NCBI RefSeq assembly: GCF_019112545.1 | Contig: NW_025064935.1 | Location: forward strand, 166,847 to 230,846 | Source of the DNA: Guyanagaster necrorhizus | Taxonomy: Eukaryota > Basidiomycota > Agaricomycetes > Agaricales > Physalacriaceae | DNA length: 64,000 nt | Direction of reading: 5' to 3' | Shown: positions 22,412 to 33,996 of the stretch, piece by piece | Layout of the letters: each line of letters begins with the position of its first letter | Position numbering within the stretch: the stretch's first letter is position 1 | Program-made: the position numbers and the translations under genes | Notes under the pieces: model-generated | The model's database searches: none | The model's input: only the letters and a program-made list of their open reading frames with translations | What the model was told of the DNA's origin: nothing

Positions 22412-22846
22412 TGTTAGGCCCAAGCGTCACGTGAACTGATACACGTGATAAACAGGTGTTCCTTCGCACTTCGAGGAATCACCTGAGTTCACTATATGTA
22501 TATCCGAATGGTGTGACTCAAGGTCAGATATAGACTTGAGGTAGAATGGTATGTATAAACTTTAGCTCAAAGCTGGGGTATGCCAGCGAGAGCTGTGGTC
22601 CTTAAATACTGTACAACTGTTTACTAATTATACTACTGCCTATTGTGTATGTCTAGTCCATTGTGCTCGTTGTCCTTGAGCGTCGCTATCATACATAAAA
22701 GGGCGATTGTGTGTCGTCGAGCACGACCATCGTAATGTCTGGATGGAGGGTTTTAGTTGTGCTGACTAAACTCTCCATGGTCTTGTGCCTTCTGACTCAG
22801 CGTGAAATAGGGGTAAAAAGAAAGAAAGAAGGAATAAATCGTAACA
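22412..22846 (-). repeat. Gy-I 5' LTR, 435 bp
   Basis: Promoter-bearing LTR of Gy-I. The TATA-like GTATTTAAG (minus strand, about 22600) lies about 30 bases before the self-complementary segment at 22562-22574, which is thus the likely mRNA 5' end. Confidence 0.93.
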
Positions 22847-22851
22847 CAAGG

Positions 22852-25078
22852 TTTTCAAAGGAGATCAAGGCGGTATTGGAGGATATTGGCATTTTCTAGC
22901 AGTGCATCTATTGGATTGGACCATCCTGCGAACAGCAGCTGCTGCCATTCTGCTGGTGGCCCTGGGAATGAATGAAGCAAGTTATTGTCAGTGATCAGGC
23001 TTCCTTTTGGGTCTTCAATTCAGACAATGACCCTATTTTGGACCGTAAACCTGAGGTGGATGGCCTCAGGGTCATTCTGTATAGGTTCCTTCTCTGTTCC
23101 ACTGGTTTCCATCTGGTTAGGAGGCAGTTGCCTCTCTAGAAGTTGGCTTCCTTTGCTGATCCAAGAGTTTTGATATTCTGCTGTTGGCTGAGTTCGGGTT
23201 TTAGTGAGCTGAGTTGCTGTGGTTTAGGCAGAGTAATCAAAGCATGTAAGGGTGCTCTGCACTGATGGAGCTCAGTATATGGCCTGTCTCAGCATGATGG
23301 AGGGAGCTTTCAGCATTGGTCATATGATAGAGATGACTGGATAAGCCAGTGGTTGGCTAACTGGGTATTCAGAATGCCTTTGATTGTATTGTTGGGTGGC
23401 ATAGTCTGTTGCTGCCCACCTCAGAATTTCTGTTCATTTGTTAATATCTGAATGCAAATATAATTGTCCCATCTGCGATGCCGCCCAGGCAACATCATGC
23501 TATAAAAAGTTTACTCCTCACAGGTAATACTTCTGATACTCCTGTATCCTTTCTTCTTGAGCTAACCTGTTTACTTCTTCTTTATCTGTCTCTTCTTGTA
23601 AATTGTATAGTGGCCCCCTAGGGGGTTCACTGCTCTCTGTTTCTTCTTTCTCATTCTCATCATCCTCCTCAAGGAGGGAACCGATGGGCTGGTTATAAAT
23701 GCTCTCCATGACCTCTTAGTATATTGTTGCTTCGCTCCCCTGGCTGGGCACTCAATCCAGCAATTGGGGTGTTTTTATAGATGGCGGCTGGTCAACTCCC
23801 AATGCTGGGGCTATATTGATTTCCTCCAGTCACTCTTGCCACCTCCACTCTGTTGCGATAGAGGCAGACATTGTGTTGGTAGTCATCATCAATAAGCTGT
23901 CTGATAACTCTACTTCTGAGAAAACCTTAGAGAGCACAGACAGAGATGTGGGTGGTTCTGGAGACTCATAAACTATAATGTCCAAGAACAGACTCATTGC
24001 TTCTGAAGGCAGAGTCTGTGCTGGGGGTTTATGAGGAAGAGAGGTACTGGAGAGTCAGAGGTCTTGAGTATCATCTAGTTTAGGTGCTGTCAGCCTAGTG
24101 TTCTGGGACTCCACTACTTGGGGTACTAGGTTCTCAGAAGATCAGGGCAGGGGCAGAAGAGTTGGCTCATACAGGAGTGAGAACACTTGCAACCTCAGGG
24201 CATAACTCATATCAGTTCCTGATGTCAGCCTCCTTCAATCTGGCTCTTTCAACTTCTCACTGCTTGTTTCTGTGGAGCTTGTCATACTGTGCGGCTTTCT
24301 GCCTCTACTGCTCATGGACTGCAGTTTGCTCCTCTGGCTCACAATGTACTGATTGTGGCTTATTCTACTGCTTTTGCTCCTTCTGTCAAATGGCATCATT
24401 ATAGTTAAATGGGACAGTGAAGTCTCAGGTCGGGAAGTACCAGTGAATGGTTTCTTCTCATACTCGTCGTCGTTGCTCTTCATCCAAGAGAACCCTCTCC
24501 ACCCTGAAGCTGGTCCTGATAGAGAGATAGAGGCTGTGAGACTGGCTTCAAGGAGGTCTAGTGTCTGGCTGTCAAGCCATCCAAGGGGCATTAAGAGAGT
24601 CTCTGGTATGGTCAGCAATCCTATGGGTTTGAGAGGTGGAAAAGAGAGAGGAGGACTGCCAGAAGAAGTCCTCCAGGAGATCTTCATCTTCATGGTTGGG
24701 AGGAGATCCTGATACAAGTATACCATGTCTCTCTGAGATGCTAGTGTCTGAGTGTCTGAGTCAAGGGGAATGTTGTTCTCCTGCTTCTTCTTGACCATTT
24801 CTCTGATGTGTACCACTAGGCCCAGCTTCTGGAAACTGGTAGGTCATTCTTCGGGATTCAGAGATGTCATGGAGGGAGAGGTCTGGGATTATGTTTCATA
24901 GAATTTCATGGATGTGTAGGAATTCATTATAATGTCTGAGGGCCCAGGCAGTGATTAAATGGCATCTCTGGTACAGCTGAATGATCACCAATAATCCTAT
25001 CAATATTCCAATGATAGAAGAAAGGAGTTCAAAGAACTTGTAGTCAAAATTCAGGTCAGTAGAGGTTGTAGGGGGCAT
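22852..25078 (-). pseudogene. Gy-II ORF A / ORF B-Gag, 5' part
   Basis: Continuation of the old element right of Gy-I. ORF A starts at ATG 25078 (MPPTTSTDLNFDYKFFEL) with its hydrophobic helix (LLSSIIGILIGLLVIIQL) and keeps a counterpart of the family motif (FTVPFNYNDAI near 24390). Frame B pieces are open at 24235-24816 (PLGWLDSQTLDLLEASL) and at 23518-23709 (MESIYNQPIGSLLEEDDENE). The N-terminal Gag portion runs to 22852. Stops are common, but both frames are still readable side by side. Confidence 0.75.
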
Positions 25079-25133
25079 TCGGTTTCTTAGCACAATTAGG
25101 CTTGAGAAAGAGAAGTCGAAGCTTCGAGCTAAT

Positions 25134-25579
25134 TGTTAGGCCCAAGCATCATGTGAGCAGTTCTATGTGGTAAACAGTCATCTCTTCACACTTCAAGGGA
25201 TCAGCTGAGTCCACTGAATGTGTGTTCTGCTCAATATGACTCAAAGTCAGATATAGATTCGAGATAGAATGATGAATATAAACTTTAGCTCAAAGCTGGA
25301 GTTTCCAGCAAAAGCAAGCTTTCTTAAATACAGTTTGTGAGTTGCTATTAATACTTGTACTTATTGTATGTTCCTCTGCCTCTAGTGCCCATTGTCCTTG
25401 GGTGTCTTTACTGTACATAAAAGAGTGATTGTGTATCTGTTGCTAGACATCAGTTGCATCAAATAACCATGATAAGGTTGGCTTGTTTTGTGATGACTAA
25501 GCCCTTCCCATGGCTCAAGTGCTTGATTTTGATGCCTTGACTAATCAAAATAGGGGTTAAGAAAAAGAAAATCGTAACG
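25134..25579 (-). repeat. Gy-II 5' LTR, 446 bp
   Basis: Pairs with 11169-11614. The primer site (AGCTTCGAGCTAA on the plus strand) lies just to its left at about 25120-25132, undecayed. Confidence 0.9.
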
Positions 25580-25584
25580 ATTAT

Positions 25585-25611
25585 AGGGCTGGACATTTAG
25601 CCTGCATATCA
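25585..25611. repeat. Solo-LTR-like unit, right end
   Basis: The 27 bases right of the Gy-II duplication, ending GCATATCA and followed by the GTGT duplication. Completes the unit begun at 9781. Confidence 0.6.
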
Positions 25612-25615
25612 GTGT

Positions 25616-25936
25616 TTTGCTGTGAATGCAGATGAGAGTGAGTGGATGCTAGTTGTTTTCATTGGAAAGTCAAAGCAACTGTGGTATTTCAAAAAAAAGA
25701 GTCCAACAGCAATAGGATTCTATTATCAGAATAACAAAAAGATCTGAATAACAAGCAAAATATTTACAAAGTGAGTGAAGATGTTTGATTTAAAGATGAA
25801 GAGAGAGATGCAACAGGTTCTGCTGACCTTGGACAACTTTCAAGAGCATTCCATCACTTGTACACCTCATAACACAAAGCTGAAGTTCTTTGAGCCTAAC
25901 ATGACTCTATATGTCCAGCCACTAGATGCTGGTATT
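25616..25936 (+). pseudogene. Pogo-like transposase, part 2: DDE core
   Basis: 107 codons in frame with part 1. It reads FAVNADESEWMLVVFIGKSK, then the second catalytic-Asp motif (LLTLDNFQEHSI) and MTLYVQPLDAGI, both typical of pogo/Tigger transposases. It ends at the ATT codon where Gy-III is inserted (GTATT duplication); part 3 starts with the next codon at 33997. In-frame stops occur near 25745 and 25770. Confidence 0.88.
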
Positions 25937-26378
25937 TGTTACGAATTTCTCTTTTTTATTCCCTTTTACCCCTATTTATGCTTAGTCAGAAGGCATGAGA
26001 TCGTGGAAAGATTAGTCAGCACAACTAATCTGCCCACTGAAGACACTACAATGGTCAAGCCCGACAACAACACAATCACCCTTTTATATACGGTAGTGAT
26101 GCCTCAGGACCCCAGGACAACGAACACTATGGATACAGACACACATAATAAGTAAGTAGTATAATTAGGAGACCACTGTACAGTATTTAAGAACCAACGC
26201 TCTTGCTGGTAACCCCAGCTTCGAGCTAAAGTTTATACATACCATTCTACCTTGAGTCAACGCCTGACCTTATGTCACACTGCACAGATATACAATAGTG
26301 GACTCAGGTGATTCCTCGAAGTGCGAAGGAACACCTGTTTATCACGTGTATCTGTTCACGTGACGCTTGGGCTTAACA
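25937..26378 (+). repeat. Gy-III 5' LTR, 442 bp
   Basis: TGTTACGAATTTC...GGGCTTAACA. TATA-like GTATTTAA at 26183-26190, and at 26217-26229 the segment AGCTTCGAGCTAA that pairs with the primer site. It carries an extra copy of 8 bp (TCAGGACC/CCCAGGAC area, near 26103-26114) relative to the 3' LTR. Confidence 0.93.
26217..26229 (+). promoter_or_regulatory. Gy-III presumed mRNA 5' end, self-primer segment
   Basis: AGCTTCGAGCTAA begins 33 bases after the start of TATTTAA, about where transcription would begin, and is the reverse complement of the primer site at 26380-26392 except at one CpG-derived base. Inferred start of R by analogy with Tf1. Confidence 0.6.
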
Positions 26379-26379
26379 A

Positions 26380-26392
26380 TTAGCTTGAAGCT
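26380..26392 (+). promoter_or_regulatory. Gy-III primer-binding site
   Basis: TTAGCTTGAAGCT, one base after the LTR. Twelve of 13 bases pair with 26217-26229; the mismatch is a CG-to-TG transition. Confidence 0.65.
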
Positions 26393-26434
26393 TTCATCTT
26401 CCCTTTCTCAAGCCCAATTGTGCTGAGAAACCGA

Positions 26435-27976
26435 ATGCCACCAGTAACAACCGCCGATCTGAACCACGACTTCTTCGAGCTTATCGCTTCCATTATCGGA
26501 ACTTTACTCGGACTTCTCACCATCATCACCCTCTGCCGGGGACGATAATCAGTAGCAGCTTGGATAGTCAGGCACTATCAAGCGTTCCAGCACATTCAAC
26601 AAATTCTATGCAACGCAACCCCTGATCTCCCTTTCCATGACATCCTCCCCTCTGCCAGAACGTCCTTCTTCCCACAAGGGGGACCCGTACCAGAAACCAG
26701 GAATAACGACTCAGATTCGGGAAGCCTTCATGAGGAAGAAGGACCCCAACACCCCCCTCGACGAAACGGCAGAAACCGCCACCCTGTGCTCACAGGGTTC
26801 CGGAACCTGTGGATGACGAACATCGCTCAGGAGCCCACAGAGGTCTCCAACTATGTCACTCCAGCAGGTTCCCCTGAGCATTCCGCCTCCCCAATTCCCT
26901 CAGGGATTGGAAACCATGCTTGAGACTCCCTTGATGCCGCTCAGATGGCTACGGGACCCCACGAAAGTCCCGACTCCCCCCAGAACCCCCCCGAGACCCC
27001 CACCGAGCCCCACTCCAGCTCCAGCCAGTCCGTCAGCAGGCTGGGGGTTGACGATCCGCATGGAAGGATCATCCATCCCGACTATATGAACGCAGAGATT
27101 GCCATCTCTGCAGCAGGAGACCCCTTCCGACATCTCCACATGGGGAGCGAACCTGAGGTCGGAACCGCCAGTGAAAGGGGAAGAGCTGTGCAGGATAGAA
27201 TCATACATTGAATATTCCCAGACTGGGATCTTACCGTTCCCTTCAATTACGACAAAGCAGTACGACAGCAGCAGCAGAATCAGGACAGAGAGGAGGAAAT
27301 TAGGTGAACCCAGGAGGAGCTCGCCGACTATGTACGAGAAGAGGCCCGAGAGCAATACGAGGCCGCAGAATATGACAGACAAGGAAGGGCCCGACAAAGA
27401 AGAGAGGAAGCCGAAAGGCTGGGGTCAGCCTCCCCCAGTGGGTACGGGCTTTGCACCGGCTCCAGGTCTCCCTTCAGGGAGCCCGACTCAAAAGACAACC
27501 CATGGATGGGACCTGCCAGCATTGTCAGCAGGAACGAGGCCATTAGACGAGGGAGGACAGGGGAATCTCGACCTCCCACCCCCAAATACCCTGCCCGCAC
27601 CGACACCATCTCCTCGGATGTCGACTCCGTTCTCGGAGCCTACGGGCTCCAAGTACCCAACAATGCCCACGTCTCCGACAGGGCTCTCCAGTGATTCCTG
27701 GGCAGCAGAGTCACTCGACAGTTCCTTAACCCTGAGTTCCAACGACACTTCAGCCTCTATAGCCGAGAACTGGAGGAGACGAGAATGCACAGAGGAACGC
27801 ACTACAGCCGACTCAGGAGCCCTCCCATCGCCCGGACCAGCAACCGAGAAGCCACTGGACCCAGCACTCAAGTCAACGGAGGGGTCACCAATGACCCTTC
27901 GTCCAGCCGTACCGTCCATCTACGACCAGCCCGTCCGTTCCCTCCTCGAGGAAGGGGACAGCGGGGACGAGAGTGA
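26435..27976 (+). pseudogene. Gy-III ORF A, broken by stops
   Basis: ATG at 26435 (MPPVTTADLNHDFFEL). The frame continues to TGA ending at 27976 with about five internal stops and no frameshift, ending in the Arg/Gly-rich tail (PPRGRGQRGRE). It keeps the hydrophobic helix (LIASIIGTLLGLLTIITL), the motif IFPDWDLTVPFNYDKAV and the coiled coil. Collinear with Gy-I ORF A. Confidence 0.8.
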
Positions 27977-29648
27977 CGAGGAGGGTGAAGAGGACAGTGA
28001 CGACCCATACTAGCAACAAATGGAGCGAGCAGGAGAGGATACTGATGAAGAAGCCTTGAGGGAGGAAATGGAAAGAGCAAGGAACAGGAAGTACCAGGAG
28101 CTGTATGAGCAGAGGAGGAACTTTTTATAGCAAGACGTGTGCTGGCAAGCGACGTCTTTAGGACTGGAATACCGGTATGCAGAAGAAACTGAAAAGAAAA
28201 GAATTTTGCAGTATGCCATGACAGAATACGCATGGAGAGAGTATGGCCGGCGGCACCCAGAAGACCTGCTCGTGCCAATACCCCCATATCAACCTCCCAA
28301 CAAACCAAGGACACCGGCACCAATGCTGCATACCCCTCCCGTACTGCCAAAATGAGCTGTCTACACTGCCCCCTCGATCCGAAGCATGGCTTCATGGCTT
28401 ACCTGAACCAGGAATCCACCGGCACGACAGCCTATCAGGATTCAAAATCCATGGACCAGCAAAGGAAGCCGACTCCTTGGAGGACAGCCACCTCCGGACC
28501 AGGTGGAATCAAGCGGAAAGGATCCCATTCGGGATGACCCTGAGGCAGTCTGCCTTGGGTTCACAGTATAGGATGGCGTCATCGTTCGCGTAGTCGACCT
28601 GAAAGGAAGCCTGGTCGCCGACGACAACTCGTTGCATTCCTTCCCGGGACTGCCTGCGGAATAGAATCAACCACTGTTTGATGGCTGGCCCAACCCGATG
28701 GGCCCACTCCCACATAACGCTAACGTCTTACAATGCCATCCTGACCTCCTCCAGAAGCCTCGTCCCTTTAAGGGAGCCTCTGACGACATCGATCGATTCT
28801 TGGTAGATTGCGAACAATATTTCGAAGTCTACATGGGATACATCGGGACTGACATGAACAAGGTCGCATTCGCTACCTCATATCTGGAAGACAAAGCCAA
28901 AACATGGTGGATCTTGATTTCCCCAAATTTCCGATCCACCACTAGGGAACATTACCGTTATCCCTCATGGCCAGTATTCAAGCGAATGCTAAACAATAAA
29001 TTCATCGACCCTGCAGTCCAGGAGGTACACAAACAGAAGATCAAGGAATATAAGATGGGAGATAAGGCAGCAACCGATTACTTTGACGAGTTGGAACAGC
29101 TTGCCAAACTAGCAGGGATCCGGGACGATACTGCAAATGATGGGAGGATGGTGGAAGCGCTCAAACGAGGGGTCCCCTCCTCGTACCTCACGATGATCTC
29201 AGCCATGGGCGTCAAAATGTTGATGCCTGTGGGATATGACGAATGGAAGGAGCAAATCGTTGAGATGTACAAGGAGCGACAAAGGCAGAAAGCAGAGGCA
29301 ACGATGCTACAGGAATACTCCAAAAAGCCGACCCCGCCAACTCCGAACAAGCCAGGGCAAACTGCTGAGAAATCATCGGGATCCCCTCTGACACCTAATT
29401 ACGGAAGTCAGAAGACAGGCACTGGAACGACATATACCAGAGCCAGAAAGCCTATGGACATCGACCGCTTAAAGAAAGAAGGAAAATGCTTTACCTGCAG
29501 TCAGAAGGGGCACATGGCCAAGGACTGCCCGAAGAAGAAGAGAACCCGAGAAGACATACGAGCACAGATAGCGGAGTTACAGAAAGAGGACAAAGAACTC
29601 AGGAAGGAGACCAAGATCGAGGAGGTAAAAGACGGGGCCAATCAGTGA
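27891..29648 (+). pseudogene. Gy-III ORF B-Gag, broken by stops
   Basis: One frame (+1 to ORF A) from ATG 27891 through the acidic region, the segment RILQYAMTEYAWREYGR and Gag to 29648. The Gag part 28698-29648 is open and has the capsid-like region and a knuckle CFTCSQKGHMAKDC. Stops at 28011-28013, near 28130, 28353, 28591 and 28661 break the N-terminal part. Frame B is also open upstream from 27099, opposite ORF A. Confidence 0.85.
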
Positions 29649-32600
29649 GCGACTCCACTAGATTGGCCAAGGAATCTTATAGTGTGCCTGTCTCAACTGC
29701 TGGACAGACTTACAATACTTCTGTAGTTACGTACGTGCATTCAAATATACCCGTTGATCACACACATCCAAAAGAGTCAAAAAAACAAGCTCAATCACCT
29801 ATGGGCCGAACAGGGGCAGAGGGCTCCAAGCAGTGGCTCAAACCATTTGAGACCGAATGGACTTGGAGGGCCATCAAAGAAGCAGTAGATGACAGCACCG
29901 CAAAGGCTGTCCTACATGGGTGGATACATCGAGCCAGGATAGAGGAAGCTACTACGGAGGTCATGAATGAATTACGAGAGGCCGAACGAAGCCGGGCCTT
30001 AGAGTGGTTGGACGAGTTAAAAAGTCCACCAAAGTTCGTCAGACGAACCAAAACCCCTGGAAGGGACCTGATGACCAAGGCCCAAATCGAAACCTTAACT
30101 AACCGAACCACTCATTCGGTCAGCGCCCTGATCGACAGTGGCTGTACCAGTAGCTCCATCAACCAAACCTTCATCCGTCAGTACAACCTTCCCACTAGAA
30201 CCACTGCTGCTCCCATACCGGTATACAATGCTGATGGAACAAAAAATCAAGCTGGATCAATCACGGAGTTCGTCGAACTCAGGCTAACCATCGGGGATCA
30301 CTCCAAAAGGATCGATCTAGCCGTGACTGATCTTAGGACTAAAGAATTGTTCCTGGGACACGACTGGCTTATCTGGCATAACCCGCTTATCAACTGGAAA
30401 ACCGGAAGACTCACGTTCGCACGGTGCTGATGTCGAAAGGTCCCATATGAATTACCTGATGAGGATCCAGAGGACAGGTGGGACGAGGAGATGGAGGAGG
30501 GTGAAACCATTCTAGCCGTCGACCTACAGAAGGAAATTCATATCCGGGCAGTACATCATGCCAACAATCTCGCTGCCAAGGCCAATGAGGGGAAGGAAGA
30601 GAAAACCTTCGAAGAGATGGTGCCGGAGTGGGCACGCAACTATCGAGACCTCTTCGAGAAAGAAAGTTTCGATGAGCTCCCGCTCCCAAAACCCTGGGAT
30701 CACACAATCGAACTGATCCCCAACGCCAACACAAACCTCAACTGTAAAACCTATCCCCTCAGCAATCAGGAGCAGCTAGAGCTTGACAAGTTCTTAGATG
30801 AGAACTTATCGTCCGGATGAATCTGGCCATCGAAGTCCCCTATGGCCTCCCCCTTCTTTTTTGTCAAAAAGAAGGATGGCAAACTTCAACCCGTACAGGA
30901 CTACCAAAAACTAAACGAGATGACCATCAAAAACCGCTACCCGCTACCGTTAATTTCGGAATTAATGGACAAACTTCGGGGAGCCAAGTATTACACTAAA
31001 CTTGACGTTCGCTGGGGGTACAATAACGTCTGGATCAAAGAAGGGGACGAGTGGAAGGCCGTGTTCAGAACTAACCGGGGGTTGTTCGAACCCACCGTAA
31101 TGTTCTTTGGCTTGACCAATTCCCCAGCTACCTTTCAATGGATGATGAATGATATATTCAGAGACCTCATCGCCACCGGAAAGGTGACCATTTATCTTGA
31201 CGACATCCTCATAATGTCCAAAACAAAGGGGGAACACTGCAACCTAGTACGATGGGTACTTACCCTCATGAGGAAGCACAAACTGTTTCTCAAAGTGGAA
31301 AAATGCGAGTTTGAGGTTCTGGAAACCGAATACCTGGGGGTAATCATCAGCGAGGGGAGTATCCGCATGGACCCAATAAAGGTTGTGGGGGTAGTAGATT
31401 GGCTGACCCCCACCAAAAAAAAAGGAGTTACAATCCTTTCTCGGCTTCACCAACTTTTACAGATGGTTCATACAAGACTATAGCAAGATCGTTCGGCCCA
31501 TGACACAACTTACAGGAAACGCCCCTTGGGGGTGGGGGACTTCCCAACAACTCGCCTTTGAAGACCTGAAGCGGCGACTAGCAGAAGACGTAATTCTCGC
31601 CGTACCATCCCAAGAAGGGAAGTTTCGGATAGAAGCCGATTCCAGCGAGGGAGCTATAGGCGCCATATTATCCCAGGAACAGGAGAGAAGGTGGCACCCC
31701 GTCGCCTTCCTCTCCAAGGCCCTAACCGTGACCGAAAGGAACTACGAAATTTATGACAAGGAGTTACTTGCGATAATGCTCGCTCTCGAAGAATGGCGGC
31801 ATTATCTAATTGGGGCAGCCGACGCTTTTGAGATCTGGACGGACCACCAGAACCTTAGGTATTTCCGTCAACCCCAAAAGCTGAACCGTCACCAGGCTCG
31901 ATGGGTCACCGAGCTCGCCCAATATCAGTATACGCTCCATTATAAAGCCGGGGTCGCTAATAAAAAGGCCGACCTCCTCTCCCGCTGCGCAGATCACGAT
32001 CAAGGCAGAAACGACAATGAGGGAATCACCATTCTCCGTCCTGAACACTTCTGAGCACTCATAATGCTGACAGAGGAGGAAATACATGAGCGCATCAAAA
32101 GCACAACATGGGACCTGCATCAGTGGAACCAGAAAATTGCCGCTTCACTCAATCATGAACGGGGACTAACAAAGGAAGGTGGAATGATCCGTTATGACGG
32201 AAGGATCTATATCCCATGGGTTCAATAGCTGCGCAGAGAGATTATTGCAACCTGTCACGACCATGCCATGGCAGGGCATCCCAGTGCTGCCAAAACAAAG
32301 GAGCTCGTTCTGCGAAATTATTGGTGGCCTAAACTAGGCAATGATGTCGCCTCGTATGTCAAGGCTTGTGAAACATGCCAACGGGGAAAGGCATCAACAC
32401 AATCATGACCAGCACCCTTGCACCCAAATGAGGTACCGTCACAACCATGGACCCATATCTCTGTAGATATGATCACGGGACTACCAGACTGCAATGGTTA
32501 TGACGCGATCCTTGTCATAGTCGATCGATTCTCCAAGACCATTATCCCAGTCGCATGTTCCACCGAACTAACCTCAGAGGGTTGGGCAAAGATCTTATGC

Positions 32601-33524
32601 GACGAAGTCTATGCCAAGTACGGAATGCCACAGGTGGTTATTTCCGACCGAGGACCACAATTCGTTTCAAAATTCCTCGATGACCTCTACAAATTATTGC
32701 AAATAAAGCGGAATGCATCCATGGCATATCATCCACAGACCGATGGGCAGACCGAATGGGCAAACCAAGAAGTTGAAAAATACCTGCGCTTATTTATCAA
32801 CTATCGACAGGATGATTGGGTTGAATGGCTAGCACTCGCAGCCTTTCAACACAATAACCGGGTTCACTCCGCCACAGGTTTGACACCTTTCTTCGTCAAC
32901 CATGGCTGACACCCGCACATCGCACAGACAAGCCATCACAAAACAACAACTCCTGCATCCACAACCTTCGCCGCAACATTGGAGAAGATTCACGCCGAAA
33001 CAAAAGCAGCACTAGAAAAAACAGCACTCACCATGAAACGCCAATATGATAAACACCGACATGCGGCCCACGCCTACCAAACCCATGACAAAGTCTGGTT
33101 AGATACAACCAACCTCCACCTTCCCCAACCGAAACGTAAATTGGCCGACAAATGCACAGGCCCCTTTACCATCCTGTCGAAAATCGGGGAATCCACCTAT
33201 AAACTGAAACTGCCCTCCGGGTGGAAAATCCATGACATATTCAATGAAGCACTACTAACCCCATATGTCACACCCACCTTCCCTAATCAAGAACGACTGC
33301 CGCCGCCACCCCCTGAATTGATTGATGATGAGGAACACTACGAAATCGATCAAGTCCTAAATCACAAGCTGCGAAAAGTCAAAGCATGCGGCAGCAGCAT
33401 GACAACAACGGTGGACTACCTTGTCAGCTAGAAAGGATACGGCCCAGAATCCAACCAATGGATAAACGAAAAATACATGAATGCCGATCACGCCATCCAC
33501 AACTACGAATTATCCCTCAATTAA
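29486..33524 (+). pseudogene. Gy-III pol, with stops and one frameshift
   Basis: In the -1 frame to Gag. Protease (ALIDSGCTSSS), RT ([26 protein letters not shown]), RNase H (IEADSSEGAIGAILSQ), integrase (SVDMITGLPD, VISDRGPQF, YHPQTDGQTE) and chromodomain, ending at TAA 33522-33524. TGA stops at 30428, 30818, 32052, about 32406 and 32907 stand where sisters have CGA; TAG interrupts at about 32226 and at 33429. A run of nine A at about 31417-31425 shifts the frame inside RT-connection (sisters read [11 protein letters not shown]). Confidence 0.9.
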
Positions 33525-33557
33525 GCCATCGGGACGATGGTCTTAAGTGGGGGGTAA
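33521..33557 (+). promoter_or_regulatory. Gy-III hairpin and polypurine tract
   Basis: CCATCG-GGA-CGATGG stem with TTAAG/CTTAAG outer arms, overlapping the pol stop, then GTGGGGGGTAA directly before the LTR. Confidence 0.65.
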
Positions 33558-33991
33558 TGTTACGAATTTCTCCTTTTTATTCCCTTTTACCCCTATTTAT
33601 GCTTAGTCAGAAGGCATGAGATCATGGGAAGATTAGTCAGCACAACTAATCTACCCACCGAAGACACTACAATGGTCAAGCCCGACAACAACACAATCAC
33701 TCTTTTATGTACGGTAGTGATGCCCCAGGACAACGAACACTATGGATACAGACACACATAATAAGTAAGTAGTATAATTAGGAGACCACTGTACAGTATT
33801 TAAGGACCAACGCTCTTGCTGGTAACCCCAGCTTCGAGCTAAAGTTTATACATACCATTCTACCTTGAGTCAACGCCTGATCTTGTGTCACACTGCACAG
33901 ATATACAATAGTGGACTCAGGTGATTCCTTGAAGTGCGAAGGAACACCTGTTTATCATGTGTATCTGTTCACGTGATGCTTGGGCTTAACA
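33558..33991 (+). repeat. Gy-III 3' LTR, 434 bp
   Basis: Matches the 5' LTR apart from an 8-bp deletion and scattered transitions; followed by the GTATT duplication. Confidence 0.93.
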
Positions 33992-33996
33992 GTATT

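Larger units (their letters stand above)
14748..22846 (-). mobile_element. Gy-I: youngest-layer Ty3/Gypsy chromovirus in the left nest
   Basis: 8,099 bp, LTRs of 435 bp each (14748-15182, 22412-22846), perfect 5-bp duplication CAAGG (14743-14747, 22847-22851), complete internal region. The LTRs differ at 16 positions by my count, all transitions and 14 of them at CpG sites. Only three in-frame stops interrupt the coding frames, so it is the best template for the family. Order, right to left: LTR, primer site, ORF A, ORF B-Gag, Pol, hairpin, polypurine tract, LTR. Confidence 0.95.
11169..25579 (-). mobile_element. Gy-II: old Ty3/Gypsy element, interrupted by Gy-I
   Basis: Two 446-bp LTRs (11169-11614 and 25134-25579) flanked by a 5-bp duplication ATTAT (11164-11168 and 25580-25584). 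Reads right to left. Gy-I (14748-22846) sits in its gag; without Gy-I and its CAAGG duplication the element is about 6.3 kb, shorter than Gy-I because protease and most of RT are deleted. Many stops and few CpGs show it is older than Gy-I, as the nesting requires. The last base of the right LTR is G instead of the expected A. Confidence 0.92.
25937..33991 (+). mobile_element. Gy-III: full-length Ty3/Gypsy element of the Gy-I family
   Basis: 8,055 bp with LTRs 25937-26378 (442 bp) and 33558-33991 (434 bp) and a perfect 5-bp duplication GTATT (25932-25936, 33992-33996). The LTRs differ by an 8-bp indel plus roughly a dozen substitutions, nearly all transitions. All coding regions are present but carry stops and at least one frameshift. 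Inserted in the transposase gene on the same strand. Confidence 0.95.

Noticed and set aside
22412..22846. Assigning a tRNA primer to the Gy-I family
   Set aside because: The bases after the LTR do not start with TGG and match the element's own LTR instead, so self-priming fits better.
27868..28395. 175-residue minus-strand ORF opposite Gy-III ORF B
   Set aside because: Antisense shadow of the acidic region and Arg/Gly tail; equivalent ORFs appear opposite the same region in Gy-VI.
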